Positions 27,562-37,765 are shown, counted from the first letter of the stretch. The stretch is 64,000 bases of DNA from Nitrososphaeria archaeon (GCA_029775915.1 JARVKA010000001.1:162594-226593); one strand, 5' to 3'. The notes: generated by a model not told the origin, from the sequence alone. A program made the numbers and translations.

Positions 27562-28203
27562 ATGATGAGTTTAGAAGCGGTTAGAAGTTTAATAGGTAAG
27601 CCAGTGAAGGATGCTTATGGCAGATATGTAGGGTATGTTATCGGGATGTATATAGATGCACTCGGTCAATTGAAAGCAATTGGTGTGGATGAAGGAAAGG
27701 GTAGTTTTAGTGAGTATAATAGCGATCGTATTTTAATTGATAATGAATCTTTAATCATTCTCCCAAATTGGAAAATAGATGTAGATAAATTGAAGAAAGA
27801 GAAGCAGCAAACTGAGTTAAGAACTAAAGCTTTAGAGGAATTACATAATTCAGGTGAAATACCTCGTTATGTATATGAAGATCTTCGTAAACAATATGAA
27901 GATGATCTTAAAAAGCTCCAATCTGCATATAACTCACTTATAGAATCACTACAAAAGAGAATTGTGGAGCTCGATCAACAAAAAGAGAATTTGGAGAAGT
28001 TTTTAGGTAGAATCAAGGTTCAAAACAAGACTGGAGAGATTGATGAAAGAACTTACAAAGTTATGAGCGATTATATTCTCTCTATACTTGAGAAGAATTA
28101 TTTAGAAAAGCGGGATATTGAGACCATACTTAACTCATTTTCATCACCTTCAGAGTCTGAAGAGATGAAAAATTTAATCGAACAAGAATTACCAACACAA
28201 TAA
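27562..28203 (+). CDS. cdvA: CdvA-like cell-division protein
   Basis: CdvA marks the mid-cell membrane and recruits ESCRT-III CdvB in archaeal division. Residues 5-70 form a PRC-barrel-like unit (VRSLIGKPVKDAYGRYVGYV), followed by a long coiled coil with KALEELHNSGEIPRYVYEDL, a phrase very like crenarchaeal CdvA, and a second coiled coil to about 195. The short acidic tail PSESEEMKNLIEQE would be the CdvB-contact region. The start is the first of two ATG codons after GGGGAGGG. CdvB and CdvC do not lie nearby; a permease-ATPase pair follows instead. Confidence 0.82.
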   Translation: MMSLEAVRSLIGKPVKDAYGRYVGYVIGMYIDALGQLKAIGVDEGKGSFSEYNSDRILIDNESLIILPNWKIDVDKLKKEKQQTELRTKALEELHNSGEIPRYVYEDLRKQYEDDLKKLQSAYNSLIESLQKRIVELDQQKENLEKFLGRIKVQNKTGEIDERTYKVMSDYILSILEKNYLEKRDIETILNSFSSPSESEEMKNLIEQELPTQ

Positions 28204-28261
28204 AATTGTATCTTAAATTCGGTAGATTCGCACCATCAACAAAAAGAGGTAGATAAAGTAA

Positions 28262-28750
28262 TTGATAGTATCCAAAATGATAATCAAAGGGTTGCAAATT
28301 GGAAGTTTTCAATCAAGCCTTATAGGAGTTATTACATTAATTGTAGCCGCCAATTCAGTCAGTTTATTGATTATGGCTGAAAGTAATAAATGGTATCTCG
28401 CTTCCACATTAGCTTTTGCATTTATATCGATACCTATTATATTAATTATTCGAAGTTTAATTAATGATCAAAATCAAGGTGCACAACTCTTCAAAATTTT
28501 AGGTACTAAAGAAAAGGTTTTAATAATTTCAATTATTGCTGAGTGGATTTTAATAGGAATTATAAGCTCATTTATAGGATCGATATTAGGTTTGTTAATA
28601 ATTGCAAGTTCTTCCCAAACATTTTTTGAACGAATCATTAGCATGTCTATAATTGAGGCGATTAAAAGTGCAATCTTCATTTCAACTTCATGTATATTCG
28701 GTATGATAATTGGTATTATAGCAGGAGTATATTTGGCTTGGAAACGTTGA
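28262..28750 (+). CDS. Minimal FtsX-like ABC permease
   Basis: Four membrane segments occur (about residues 15-35, 45-65, 85-112 and 130-157). The stretch RSLINDQNQGAQLFKILGT followed by KEKVLIISIIAEWIL is the C-terminal FtsX/LolC/MacB permease pattern, in which the motif couples to the ATPase. No extracytoplasmic domain exists, so the protein is far shorter than MacB or FtsX. The stop overlaps the start of the ATPase gene. It lies 58 bases after cdvA with a GAGGT ribosome site. Confidence 0.72.
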   Translation: MIVSKMIIKGLQIGSFQSSLIGVITLIVAANSVSLLIMAESNKWYLASTLAFAFISIPIILIIRSLINDQNQGAQLFKILGTKEKVLIISIIAEWILIGIISSFIGSILGLLIIASSSQTFFERIISMSIIEAIKSAIFISTSCIFGMIIGIIAGVYLAWKR

Positions 28751-29439
28751 TTTATAAAAAAGATGCGCGAAAAGTATCTCCAACAATCCAAATGAAGCAT
28801 GTTCAAAAAATCTATAATAGTTCAAACCAACATGTAGTATTCCAAAATCTCAATCTTGAGATTAAAAGTGGCGAATTTGTAGCTGCGATAGGGCCTATAG
28901 GTTGTGGTAAGACTACACTTATTAACCTCATTGCAGGTTTTGAACGGCCAAATTCAGGCAATATCTTTTTAAATGGTCTCGATATTACCAAACTTAATGA
29001 CACTCAACTTGCAGATTTGCGCGCCACAAAGATTGGCGTAGTTCATCAAGTTCAAAAACTATTTCCAGAACTCACAGTTTTACAAAATGTTGAAATGCCT
29101 TTATTATTAAGAGGGATTAAAAACGAGGAGCGTAAAACTAAAGCTATGGATATTTTAAACCGATTAGGAATAAGTGGACAAAAGGACAAGAAAGTTTCAA
29201 CATTGAGTGTAGGTGAAAGACAAATGGTTTGCATCGCTAGAGCTTTAGTTTTTAACCCTCCCCTTATATTAATGGATGAACCTACTGAGATGTTAGATCC
29301 AGTGATTAGAGAACTTGTACTTAGCTTTATTCGAGGTGATAATTTAATTAGAGGTAAGACTATTTTAATCGCAACTCATGATCGAAAAATAATGGAGATG
29401 GCGGATCGAATTATAAGAGTTAAGAAATCCATTCCTTAA
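28747..29439 (+). CDS. FtsE/LolD-type ABC ATPase
   Basis: This is the ATPase partner of the permease. Walker A is GPIGCGKTT, the Q-loop VHQVQKLFPELT, signature LSVGERQM (valine replaces the usual second glycine), Walker B LILMDEPTE and H-loop IATHD. I set the start at TTG 28747, which overlaps the permease stop, since the longer frame beginning at 28690 only reads through the permease gene. Length and motif spacing fit the FtsE/LolD/MacB type. It ends four bases into the convergent tfb gene. Confidence 0.88.
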   Translation: MIYKKDARKVSPTIQMKHVQKIYNSSNQHVVFQNLNLEIKSGEFVAAIGPIGCGKTTLINLIAGFERPNSGNIFLNGLDITKLNDTQLADLRATKIGVVHQVQKLFPELTVLQNVEMPLLLRGIKNEERKTKAMDILNRLGISGQKDKKVSTLSVGERQMVCIARALVFNPPLILMDEPTEMLDPVIRELVLSFIRGDNLIRGKTILIATHDRKIMEMADRIIRVKKSIP

Positions 29440-30317
29440 TTAACTCCCAATAAGCGTTGCAAATCTTTATATCTATTCCTTATAGTTACAGTTGTAACAC
29501 CAGCTGCTCGTGCAATATCTTTTTGCATAACAGATTCACCTTCTTTTAAAGCTGCCATATAAAGAGCTGCCGCAGCTATACCTATTGGTAATTTGCCAGT
29601 AAGCTCCAATTTATTAGCTCCCTCTCTTAATATTTTTAATGCACTTCTTCCTGTTTTCTCAGATAAACCTACTTTATTTGCAATCACCGATATCCATTTA
29701 GCTGGATCAATCGATGGGATTTTTAAACCCATCTTATTCATAAGAATTCGATAACTTCTTGAAGATTCTTTAATATTGGCATTACCAGCTTTTGCTACTT
29801 CCCTCAAACTTCGAGCTATACCCATTTCACGACATGCTATATAAATTGCAGCTATTATAAATGGTAGTGAAGCTCGCCCCTTTATAAGCCCGTTTATTAC
29901 AGCTTTGTAATAAATTTGAGCTGCTCTATCAATCGCTGCATCACTTATAGCTAATTTATCAGAAATTCCCTTAATCACTATTAAAGCTCTCTTCAAACTT
30001 TGTTTAATATATCCTTGTGCTGTGCTTCTAACATCCAACACTCTAAGCCTATTTAAGTCAGTTTCGAAAGGTATTTGACCATATATATCCTTTTTACCAA
30101 TTGTTGTAGAACTTCCTATATCAAACTTGGATAAAGTAGTGGATTTTTTGAAATCGAATGATTCAGGTAATGATTGTTTCCATTCCTCAACTCTATATCC
30201 AATTACATATCCACAATTGTGGCAAAAAATTTCATCAGTTACAGTATCCACTATCAACGATCCCTTTCCACAACTAGGGCAAATATTCGCACTCTTTTGC
30301 GTAATCAGTACCAACAC
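29436..30317 (-). CDS. tfb: Transcription initiation factor B
   Basis: TFB recruits RNA polymerase to TATA-bound TBP. The N-terminal zinc ribbon has C13 and C16 (CPSC) and C32 and C35 (CHNC). The B-reader and linker follow in residues 60-90, then two cyclin-like repeats (about 105-190 and 200-290). Length (293) is usual. The B-finger region is present but its sequence differs somewhat from model TFBs, so it may be one of several TFB paralogues. Start GTG/ATG is uncertain by a few codons. Confidence 0.92.
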   Translation of the reverse strand: MLVLITQKSANICPSCGKGSLIVDTVTDEIFCHNCGYVIGYRVEEWKQSLPESFDFKKSTTLSKFDIGSSTTIGKKDIYGQIPFETDLNRLRVLDVRSTAQGYIKQSLKRALIVIKGISDKLAISDAAIDRAAQIYYKAVINGLIKGRASLPFIIAAIYIACREMGIARSLREVAKAGNANIKESSRSYRILMNKMGLKIPSIDPAKWISVIANKVGLSEKTGRSALKILREGANKLELTGKLPIGIAAAALYMAALKEGESVMQKDIARAAGVTTVTIRNRYKDLQRLLGVN

Positions 30318-30511
30318 TCTCCCTTTTGAAAATTTTATTTATATAACGCAGTAAAACTTTAATTTTTCGAATATTTATAATACTTAGTCCTTAATAAAGG
30401 CTGCGCTTTACAATTTGAGTTTCAAAAAGATTGCAAATAAATTATGAATTGATGAAGACATATAAGAGTGCATTTAAAATATCTTCTTAGATTTATAGCA
30501 AGGTGTTATAA

Positions 30512-31687
30512 GTGACTACACCACCCCTTTCTACCACCGTCTTCGGGTTGAGTAGTGAAGGTTATCAAATCGCTTTAACTCTAACAAAAAATCATATTCC
30601 CACAATTATTATAGATGAAAATCTTAAAGTTGGGATGGAGTTAAAGCCTGAGGATGTTGAAAATTACACTTCTATCCAAGCTTTACAAGAAGGTGAGCCT
30701 CTTTTAAGAGTAAAACCATTTGAAAAAGCTTTAAGTGAATCGAAATATATCTTCTTTGTCCCTAAGATTCGGAGTTTTGGTGAAGAAGTGAAGATTGAGA
30801 TTAATTCACGATTACGTGAGTTGGCAAAATACCTTCCTAAAGGATCGACTTTAATAAATAGTGTGCCAACGGGCATAGGTGGAAATCTTGAGAATATTAG
30901 ATTAATAGAAAGAATCAGTGGCTTTAAATGGTGTGAGAGTTTTTATTATGTATATTGCCCATTTATTCCTTGTAGTAAAAATCCTATTGTGATTGGTTTC
31001 GATAAACCAAAAATGGATAAAGAGCTTTTAGAAATTCTCCAACTTGCTGGTATTAAACCTTCACCATTATTACCTTTAAAAATATCTGAATTCGCTCATG
31101 CTAAACAAGTAATATTTCACTTAGTAGATATGGTTACAAATTTTGAACTTATAAAAAAAGCAAAAGAAGAAGGTATTGAGTATTTAAATAAGGTAAAATC
31201 TTTTAGTTATCGTGAAGTGTATTTGGATGATTTAATTAAGCATACTTTCGATTTAAAAATTTTCACAGAGAGTTTTAGCACAGGTGAGCCTCTTCTTTAT
31301 CTCTCAACAGGAATATTAAGAAGTATAAGTAGTTACATTAAATATTTATTCGATGAGTTAAAGTATTTCATTAAAACTCGTGAGTTAAAAGCTAGTAAAA
31401 CAAGAATTATATTGGTATGGTCTTTAGATCATTTTGAGATAAGAGGTGATCGTTTAATGAATTTGAAAAATGTAGCTGAAAGGTTTAGAGATTATGTTGG
31501 TGATACCATTGTAATTAGTAAGAGAGATGAGTTAGCAAATATGATTCAACCAATTGATAAAGTCCATATTATAATCGCTTGCTCTAAACAAGATTTTGAA
31601 ATAATTTCAAAGATGGTAAAAGATAAGATTATAGCAGGGGGATTTATAGTAAAAGCTAATTTACCAGTTGAGTTAATAGCAGAGTGA
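30512..31687 (+). CDS. Divergent UDP-sugar-dehydrogenase-like protein
   Basis: The N-terminal Rossmann strand TTVFGLSSEGYQIALTLT and the later TLINSVPTGIGGNLENIRL resemble UDP-N-acetylglucosamine/mannosamine 6-dehydrogenases. However, the catalytic cysteine motif (GGxCxPKD) expected in the middle of such enzymes is not found; the central region instead reads KISEFAHAKQ. The C-terminal nucleotide-sugar-binding-like part (ASKTRIILVWSLDHF) is recognisable. It may act as a non-catalytic partner or a different oxidoreductase. It heads a three-gene sugar cluster and overlaps the next gene by four bases. Confidence 0.6.
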   Translation: MTTPPLSTTVFGLSSEGYQIALTLTKNHIPTIIIDENLKVGMELKPEDVENYTSIQALQEGEPLLRVKPFEKALSESKYIFFVPKIRSFGEEVKIEINSRLRELAKYLPKGSTLINSVPTGIGGNLENIRLIERISGFKWCESFYYVYCPFIPCSKNPIVIGFDKPKMDKELLEILQLAGIKPSPLLPLKISEFAHAKQVIFHLVDMVTNFELIKKAKEEGIEYLNKVKSFSYREVYLDDLIKHTFDLKIFTESFSTGEPLLYLSTGILRSISSYIKYLFDELKYFIKTRELKASKTRIILVWSLDHFEIRGDRLMNLKNVAERFRDYVGDTIVISKRDELANMIQPIDKVHIIIACSKQDFEIISKMVKDKIIAGGFIVKANLPVELIAE

Positions 31688-32631
31688 TAAAATTGGTAAA
31701 GGTTGGAGTTATTGGAGTTGGAGGTTGGGGTAAGAATCATTTACGAGTATTAAAAGAATTGAATGTATTATCATCATTTTGTGATATAGATATTACAAAA
31801 GTTAAGATGTATGAAGAGCGCTATGGGATAAAAGGTTATACATCTGTTGATGAGATGTTAAAAAATGAAGATCTCGATGCTGTTACTATTTGCACCCCTA
31901 CATCTACTCATTATGAGATAGGTATGAAGACTATTGGCTTAGGGCTTGATACATTTATTGAAAAGCCTTTAACATATTCATCCCGTGAAGGTGAAGAATT
32001 AGTTTCTTTAGCCAGAGAGAAGAATGTAATTCTTACCGTTGGTTATATTGAACGCTTTAATCCAGCTGTAATTGAGTTAAAAAAAATCTTGAAAAATGGT
32101 GAAGTAGGTGAGCCTCTTCTTCTTGAATTTCATCGAGAAAATAGATGGGCAGGTCAAGTGCGTGATGTTGGTGTAGTTATGGATACGTCTGTTCATGATA
32201 TCGATACTGCTCGATGGATTTTTGAAAAAGAGCCAAAATTAGTTTTTGCAAGAACTGGTAAGGTAATTAGTGATTATGAAGATTTTGCTACAATCATTCT
32301 TGGATTTGATCGAGAAAAAACCGCTTTTATAACGTCAAATTGGGTTACTCCAAAAAGAGTTAGGCAATTAATTACCGTTTGTACCAACGGTATAGTAACG
32401 ATTGATTTTATTACCCAAGAGATTAAAATTGATGATAATGAGAGAACAATAATACCCCGTAAAGAGTGGCAAGAGCCTTTAATGTTAGAATTAAAAAGTT
32501 TTATAGATTGTGTGAGAAGACGAGAGCCACCCTTAATCAAAGGTGAGGATGGGGTGAATATTACAAAGATTGCAGAAGCTGCTTTAATTTCTAGTCAAAT
32601 TGGTTCACCAATTTATCTTCAATTGGGGTGA
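31684..32631 (+). CDS. Gfo/Idh/MocA oxidoreductase (WlbA/WbpB-like)
   Basis: This NAD(P)-dependent sugar oxidoreductase has the N-terminal nucleotide fold KVGVIGVGGWGKNH and the family EKPLTYSS motif near residue 98. In bacterial relatives it oxidises the 3-OH of UDP-GlcNAc uronate. A possible histidine/lysine active pair is in DTSVHDIDTARW. It starts with GTG overlapping the previous stop, so the genes are co-translated. Length is normal. The aminotransferase that should follow it (WbpE type) is not in the window. Confidence 0.85.
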   Translation: MIKLVKVGVIGVGGWGKNHLRVLKELNVLSSFCDIDITKVKMYEERYGIKGYTSVDEMLKNEDLDAVTICTPTSTHYEIGMKTIGLGLDTFIEKPLTYSSREGEELVSLAREKNVILTVGYIERFNPAVIELKKILKNGEVGEPLLLEFHRENRWAGQVRDVGVVMDTSVHDIDTARWIFEKEPKLVFARTGKVISDYEDFATIILGFDREKTAFITSNWVTPKRVRQLITVCTNGIVTIDFITQEIKIDDNERTIIPRKEWQEPLMLELKSFIDCVRRREPPLIKGEDGVNITKIAEAALISSQIGSPIYLQLG

Positions 32632-32635
32632 TAAT

Positions 32636-32917
32636 ATGAAGAGAAAATTACTTGATATACTTGCTTGCCCGATAGACAAACATTACCCATTGGAATTGAT
32701 TGAGTTGAATGTGAGTGATGAGACAATTATTGATGGTATACTTTTTTGCTCAAAGTGTGGAAGGTATTATCCAATTATGGATGAAATTCCTATTATGCTA
32801 CCAGATGATTTAAGGGATGAAAAAGAGGATCTTGATTTTTTAAAGAAGTGGATGGAAAAGATACCAGAAAAGATTCTTTATAATGGTAAACCACATCACC
32901 TTAATAGAAAGCAATAA
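32636..32917 (+). CDS. Trm112-family zinc protein
   Basis: This matches Trm112-like zinc-binding proteins, which activate methyltransferases acting on tRNA, rRNA or release factors. The cysteines lie in LLDILACPIDKHYPL and GILFCSKCGRYYPI, and the YPIMDEIPIMLPDDL ending is diagnostic. I start it at ATG 32636, after a GGGGTGAT ribosome site, not at the earlier open frame that overlaps the previous gene. It has a C-terminal extension beyond the domain (about residues 65-94). Its presence inside a nucleotide-sugar cluster is unusual. Confidence 0.82.
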   Translation: MKRKLLDILACPIDKHYPLELIELNVSDETIIDGILFCSKCGRYYPIMDEIPIMLPDDLRDEKEDLDFLKKWMEKIPEKILYNGKPHHLNRKQ

Positions 32918-32944
32918 AATTCACAAGATATTTATTTTATATGT

Positions 32945-33436
32945 ATGATGGAGCAGAAGGTAATAAACTTCATTGGTAAGAATGTGAAGATAGGAAAAGG
33001 TGTTAAAATATGGCACTTTGCTTATGTGGGAGATAATGTAGAATTGGGGGATGGTGTAGTAATCGGATCTTTAGCACATATAGATAGAGGGGTGAAGATT
33101 GGGGATAATACGCGAGTAGAAGGCTCAGTTTACATACCACCACTTACAATTATAGGTAAGGATGTATTCATCGGTCCAGCTGTAACCTTTACTAACGATC
33201 CTTACCCACCAAGTAAACGCATGATAGGTGTAGTTGTAGAAGATGGTGCTATTATAGGCGCAAGTTCAGTAATTAAAGCTGGTGTAAGAATTGGTAAAAA
33301 TAGTGTTATAGCCATGGGAGCTGTTGTGACAAAGGACGTTCCTCCAAATACAGTCGTAGCTGGTATACCTGCAAGGCCTCTTTATTCACGCCAAGAATAT
33401 GAGAAAAGGAAGAAAAAGTGGGAGAGTGCTAAATAA
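32945..33436 (+). CDS. Left-handed beta-helix (hexapeptide) N-acetyltransferase, WbpD/WlbB-like
   Basis: Repeats of the I-G-x4 type (IGKNVKIGKGVKIWHFAYVG onward) build a left-handed beta helix and a coenzyme-A loop appears in TFTNDPYPPSKRM. The 163-residue size and the ENVxIGxxSVIxAG-style turns are typical of enzymes acetylating the 3-amino group of UDP-sugar. It forms a small operon with the WbpA-like and WbpB-like genes. Confidence 0.85.
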   Translation: MMEQKVINFIGKNVKIGKGVKIWHFAYVGDNVELGDGVVIGSLAHIDRGVKIGDNTRVEGSVYIPPLTIIGKDVFIGPAVTFTNDPYPPSKRMIGVVVEDGAIIGASSVIKAGVRIGKNSVIAMGAVVTKDVPPNTVVAGIPARPLYSRQEYEKRKKKWESAK

Positions 33437-33480
33437 ACACAACGATGTATTAAATTGCGTAGCTATTGAGGCAAATTTAG

Positions 33481-34338
33481 GTGTTAATTGTGGTTTTTAT
33501 AGAAGTTTCAAAATGGGGCTTAATTTCGAATGAGCAAGTTAACTTTGTTTTAGAAGTAATGGAAGAATGTTACAAAAGGTTAGAGCCACACGATGTATCT
33601 TTAATCGATCTCCTTCTATTTGATACATCCTCTAATTTAGAAGTTTTCATCATTAATGAATATCAAAGATTAAAGATAAATTCACAACGCTTTGATGAAA
33701 ACTTTCCAGCTATGCATGATGCATGGTTCGGTACACCAAGAATAATCGTATGCTTTGAAAGACTCGATAAATTGGAGAAGATTATTCAAAGAGCTATTAT
33801 TCAACATGAAGTGGCCCACTCAATTTTACATGGATCGCCTTTATACTATATATTTACTCTTCCACAAATTTTAATCCAAATACGTGAGCGGTATAATTTA
33901 TCACAAGAGTATGTAGTAAATCTGCTTTACTTAATCTCTATCGCTGTTAAGGATTATCAAGTGACAAAACTTCTTATAAATAAAGGATTTAAGGAAGATC
34001 AAAGAGCATATATTAAGACTTTACTCAAACCTTCAAATGAAGATTTAACTTCATGGATTATTGCTAAGAATAAGCCAAAAATTCAAATCCTTTGTTTAAT
34101 AAGCCGTTTAAAAGATTTAAGTTGCGCTGCACCTTTCATAATGGATGAAGTTTATCATAATGAAATTAAAGAAGAGATAAAATTAAGTTTAGCTTATCTT
34201 CCGAAAGAATACGCAAATAAGCTATTTGAGATTATCTCTAAATACCATCAATTAATTGGTGATGATACTTTTAAGGCTATAGAAAATGTCACTTATACCT
34301 TATCTAAAGAGTTGATCGAACCGATTTTGAACTCTTAA
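33481..34338 (+). CDS. Unknown protein with HExxH metallopeptidase-like motif
   Basis: The 285-residue protein carries AIIQHEVAHSILHGS (about residues 110-125), a zincin HExxH with a small residue after the second His. A conserved PAMHDAWFGTPRIIV stretch precedes it. A third zinc ligand, usually Glu or His after 18-65 residues, is not obvious, so peptidase activity is uncertain. No signal peptide is seen. The start is GTG 33481 or GTG 33490. Confidence 0.6.
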   Translation: MLIVVFIEVSKWGLISNEQVNFVLEVMEECYKRLEPHDVSLIDLLLFDTSSNLEVFIINEYQRLKINSQRFDENFPAMHDAWFGTPRIIVCFERLDKLEKIIQRAIIQHEVAHSILHGSPLYYIFTLPQILIQIRERYNLSQEYVVNLLYLISIAVKDYQVTKLLINKGFKEDQRAYIKTLLKPSNEDLTSWIIAKNKPKIQILCLISRLKDLSCAAPFIMDEVYHNEIKEEIKLSLAYLPKEYANKLFEIISKYHQLIGDDTFKAIENVTYTLSKELIEPILNS

Positions 34339-34398
34339 ATCGTTGAGTTTAATATTTTTGGAAAAGTAAGATTTATCTTACTTTTTAAAAAAGTTTGA

Positions 34399-35199
34399 TT
34401 AAGTTGGTTTGAGAGAAATTCTCTCCGGATGAGAGTAAATTCTTAATTCACCTCTTGTAAAGGTTATATAAGTTATACCAGTCTTTTGTGCAGCAAAAAC
34501 TCCTGAGTGGATAGGTCCTCTAATAGAAATGAGAATAGGTATGCCAACTCGAGCTACTTTTAATACCATACTTGCAGGTTGCCGACCAGTCCCTATTAAT
34601 ACACATTTTGAAAAATCTATATTATTTAATGCTGATGCGCCTATCACTTTATCCGTAGCATTATGACGCCCTACATCTTCAGCGAATGCTACAAGTTTAC
34701 CCATATAGAAAATAGCTGCTGAGTGAACCGCTCCACATTGATTAAAAATCTTTGAGTTTTTATTCAATTCTTTTATCATACTAATTAATTCTTTAACATT
34801 AATTGTATAATCTGACTTAACTATTGGCTTATCTATTCGATCTAACAATCGATAAAAATCCTCAATAGAACCACATGCCGTTTCCACAATCTTAACCATT
34901 TTAGCCGCTTTTAATCTCAAACTTAAATCTACATTAGTTGTAACATAAACTCCACTATTTCTAATCTTAACTTCAGTTAACTCATTAATTGATTTTATAA
35001 TACCCTCAGCAAGTAAATAGCCTATTACCAACTCCTTTATCATTAAAGGAGTCGAAAATAATGTTACAAAATGCTCTTTATTAACATAAATGTTTATAGG
35101 AATCTCTACTGCAACCTTACCAATTTGATATTTCAAAGTATTGGATGAGGGTTTAACAATGTAATAACCAATATCTACCATTCCATTATTAAACTCCAA
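34399..35199 (-). CDS. fdhD: Formate-dehydrogenase accessory sulfurtransferase FdhD
   Basis: FdhD hands sulfur to the molybdenum cofactor of formate dehydrogenase. The fold is clear: GYLLAEGIIKS, FNQCGAVHSA, EDVGRHNATDKVIG and TGRQPASMVLKVA. The usual CxxC sulfur-carrier motif reads TACGSIED here (only C109 is kept), so the persulfide site has one Cys, with another Cys in NQCG. No formate dehydrogenase gene is present in the window. The length is normal. Confidence 0.88.
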   Translation of the reverse strand: MEFNNGMVDIGYYIVKPSSNTLKYQIGKVAVEIPINIYVNKEHFVTLFSTPLMIKELVIGYLLAEGIIKSINELTEVKIRNSGVYVTTNVDLSLRLKAAKMVKIVETACGSIEDFYRLLDRIDKPIVKSDYTINVKELISMIKELNKNSKIFNQCGAVHSAAIFYMGKLVAFAEDVGRHNATDKVIGASALNNIDFSKCVLIGTGRQPASMVLKVARVGIPILISIRGPIHSGVFAAQKTGITYITFTRGELRIYSHPERISLKPT

Positions 35200-35336
35200 A
35201 GTTTAATCACTCATCAAACTTATTTTATCATATAGAGATAAATCTATCCTATCCTCCTTTTTCATTTAATCCATATTAAATGAATAATATTTTTACCACA
35301 GTATTTTTAAAGATGTTTAATTTAAATTAACATAGC

Positions 35337-36548
35337 ATGTCTGCAAGAGTTTTAACAATTGAAGATTTAGATTTAAAAGGTAAAACCGTATTTGTGAGAG
35401 TTGATATAAACACACCAATCGATGATTCTGGCAAACTTATGGAATTAAGTAGAATTGAAGAAGCTTCTATAACTCTTCGTGATTTGAAAGAATCTAAAGT
35501 CGTTGTTGCTTCACATCAAGGGCGTGTAGGACGCCCAGATTACATTTCTATGGAGCAACATGCAGAAGCATTAAATAAAATTCTTGGTGGGAATGTGAAA
35601 TTTGTTGATGATATATGTGGTCCAACTGCGAGAAATGAAATATCTTCATTAAAAGTTGGAGAAATATTGCTACTTGATAATCTTCGCTTTATGGCAGAAG
35701 AAAATGTAGAATTCACACCAGAAGAAGCATCGAAAACAATCTTTGTACAACGCCTTTACAAATATTTTGATGCTTGCGTATTAGATGCTTTCCCTACAGC
35801 TCATCGTGCTCATCCATCTATTATAGGTTTCTCCTACCTTCTCCCAACATGTGGAGGTAGATTAGTAGTTAAGGAGTTAAAAGCACTTAGTAGAATTCTT
35901 CAAGTTGCTAAAGCGCCATACACTGCTGTACTCGGTGGAGCGAAAATATCAGATAGATTGGAGGCTATTGAAGCTTTGATTAAAAATAGGAGAGCTGATA
36001 AAGTTCTTCTATGTGGCTTAATAGCGAATGTGTTTTTAAAAGCTACCGGTAAGATTAATTATCCATTAGGAATAAAGGATGAGGAAAAATACATCACAAA
36101 AGCGGTAAGCTTAATGGAAGAATACCCTGGAGTATTTGAATTACCAATTGATGTAGCTATAGATCGTGATGGTGAACGTGTAGAGGTTGAGGTTGATAAG
36201 TTAAAAGGAGAGTCAATTTTAGATATTGGATTTAAAACTATCGATAAATATTCACGCATAATTCGTGGATCAGGGACTGTATTTATGAGTGGGCCAGCTG
36301 GTAAGTTTGAAAAAGCTGGTTTTAATAAAGGTACTGAAGCATTACTTAAATCGATGGCTTCATCCTTAGCTACTACTATAGTGAGTGGTGGCCATTTAAA
36401 TGCATCACTTCAACAACTTGGTATAAAGGATTGGATCGATCATGTGAGTACGGCTGGAGGTGCTTTAGTACTTTATTTAGCTGGTAAGCGATTGCCTATG
36501 ATTGAGGCTTTAGAAAGAGCTGCAGAGAGATTTAGTAATAAAAGTTGA
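35337..36548 (+). CDS. pgk: Phosphoglycerate kinase
   Basis: This glycolytic enzyme interconverts 1,3-bisphosphoglycerate and 3-phosphoglycerate. The N-terminal substrate motif VFVRVDINTPIDDSG, the SHQGRVGRPDY stretch and the GAKISDR block are present. The C-terminal hinge region and adenine-binding segment (GPAGKFE, VSTAGGAL) are intact. Archaeal-type sequence. Its promoter has TATTTTTAAAGAT about 30 bases before the start. It is followed by gap on the same strand. Confidence 0.95.
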   Translation: MSARVLTIEDLDLKGKTVFVRVDINTPIDDSGKLMELSRIEEASITLRDLKESKVVVASHQGRVGRPDYISMEQHAEALNKILGGNVKFVDDICGPTARNEISSLKVGEILLLDNLRFMAEENVEFTPEEASKTIFVQRLYKYFDACVLDAFPTAHRAHPSIIGFSYLLPTCGGRLVVKELKALSRILQVAKAPYTAVLGGAKISDRLEAIEALIKNRRADKVLLCGLIANVFLKATGKINYPLGIKDEEKYITKAVSLMEEYPGVFELPIDVAIDRDGERVEVEVDKLKGESILDIGFKTIDKYSRIIRGSGTVFMSGPAGKFEKAGFNKGTEALLKSMASSLATTIVSGGHLNASLQQLGIKDWIDHVSTAGGALVLYLAGKRLPMIEALERAAERFSNKS

Positions 36549-36646
36549 GCTTAATATAATTACTTGCGTAAGCGTAATTAATGATAAATCACGAGTTAGA
36601 ATAAAAGTTAGTTTATTTCACTATCGAATTTTAGGAAGTTTTTTAA

Positions 36647-37699
<1,053 letters not shown>

Positions 37700-37765
37700 A
37701 AATTAAAGATTAAAGAATTAGCGCGAATAAAATTTGTAGGAATGTGTGGTTTATAGTGCTATAGC

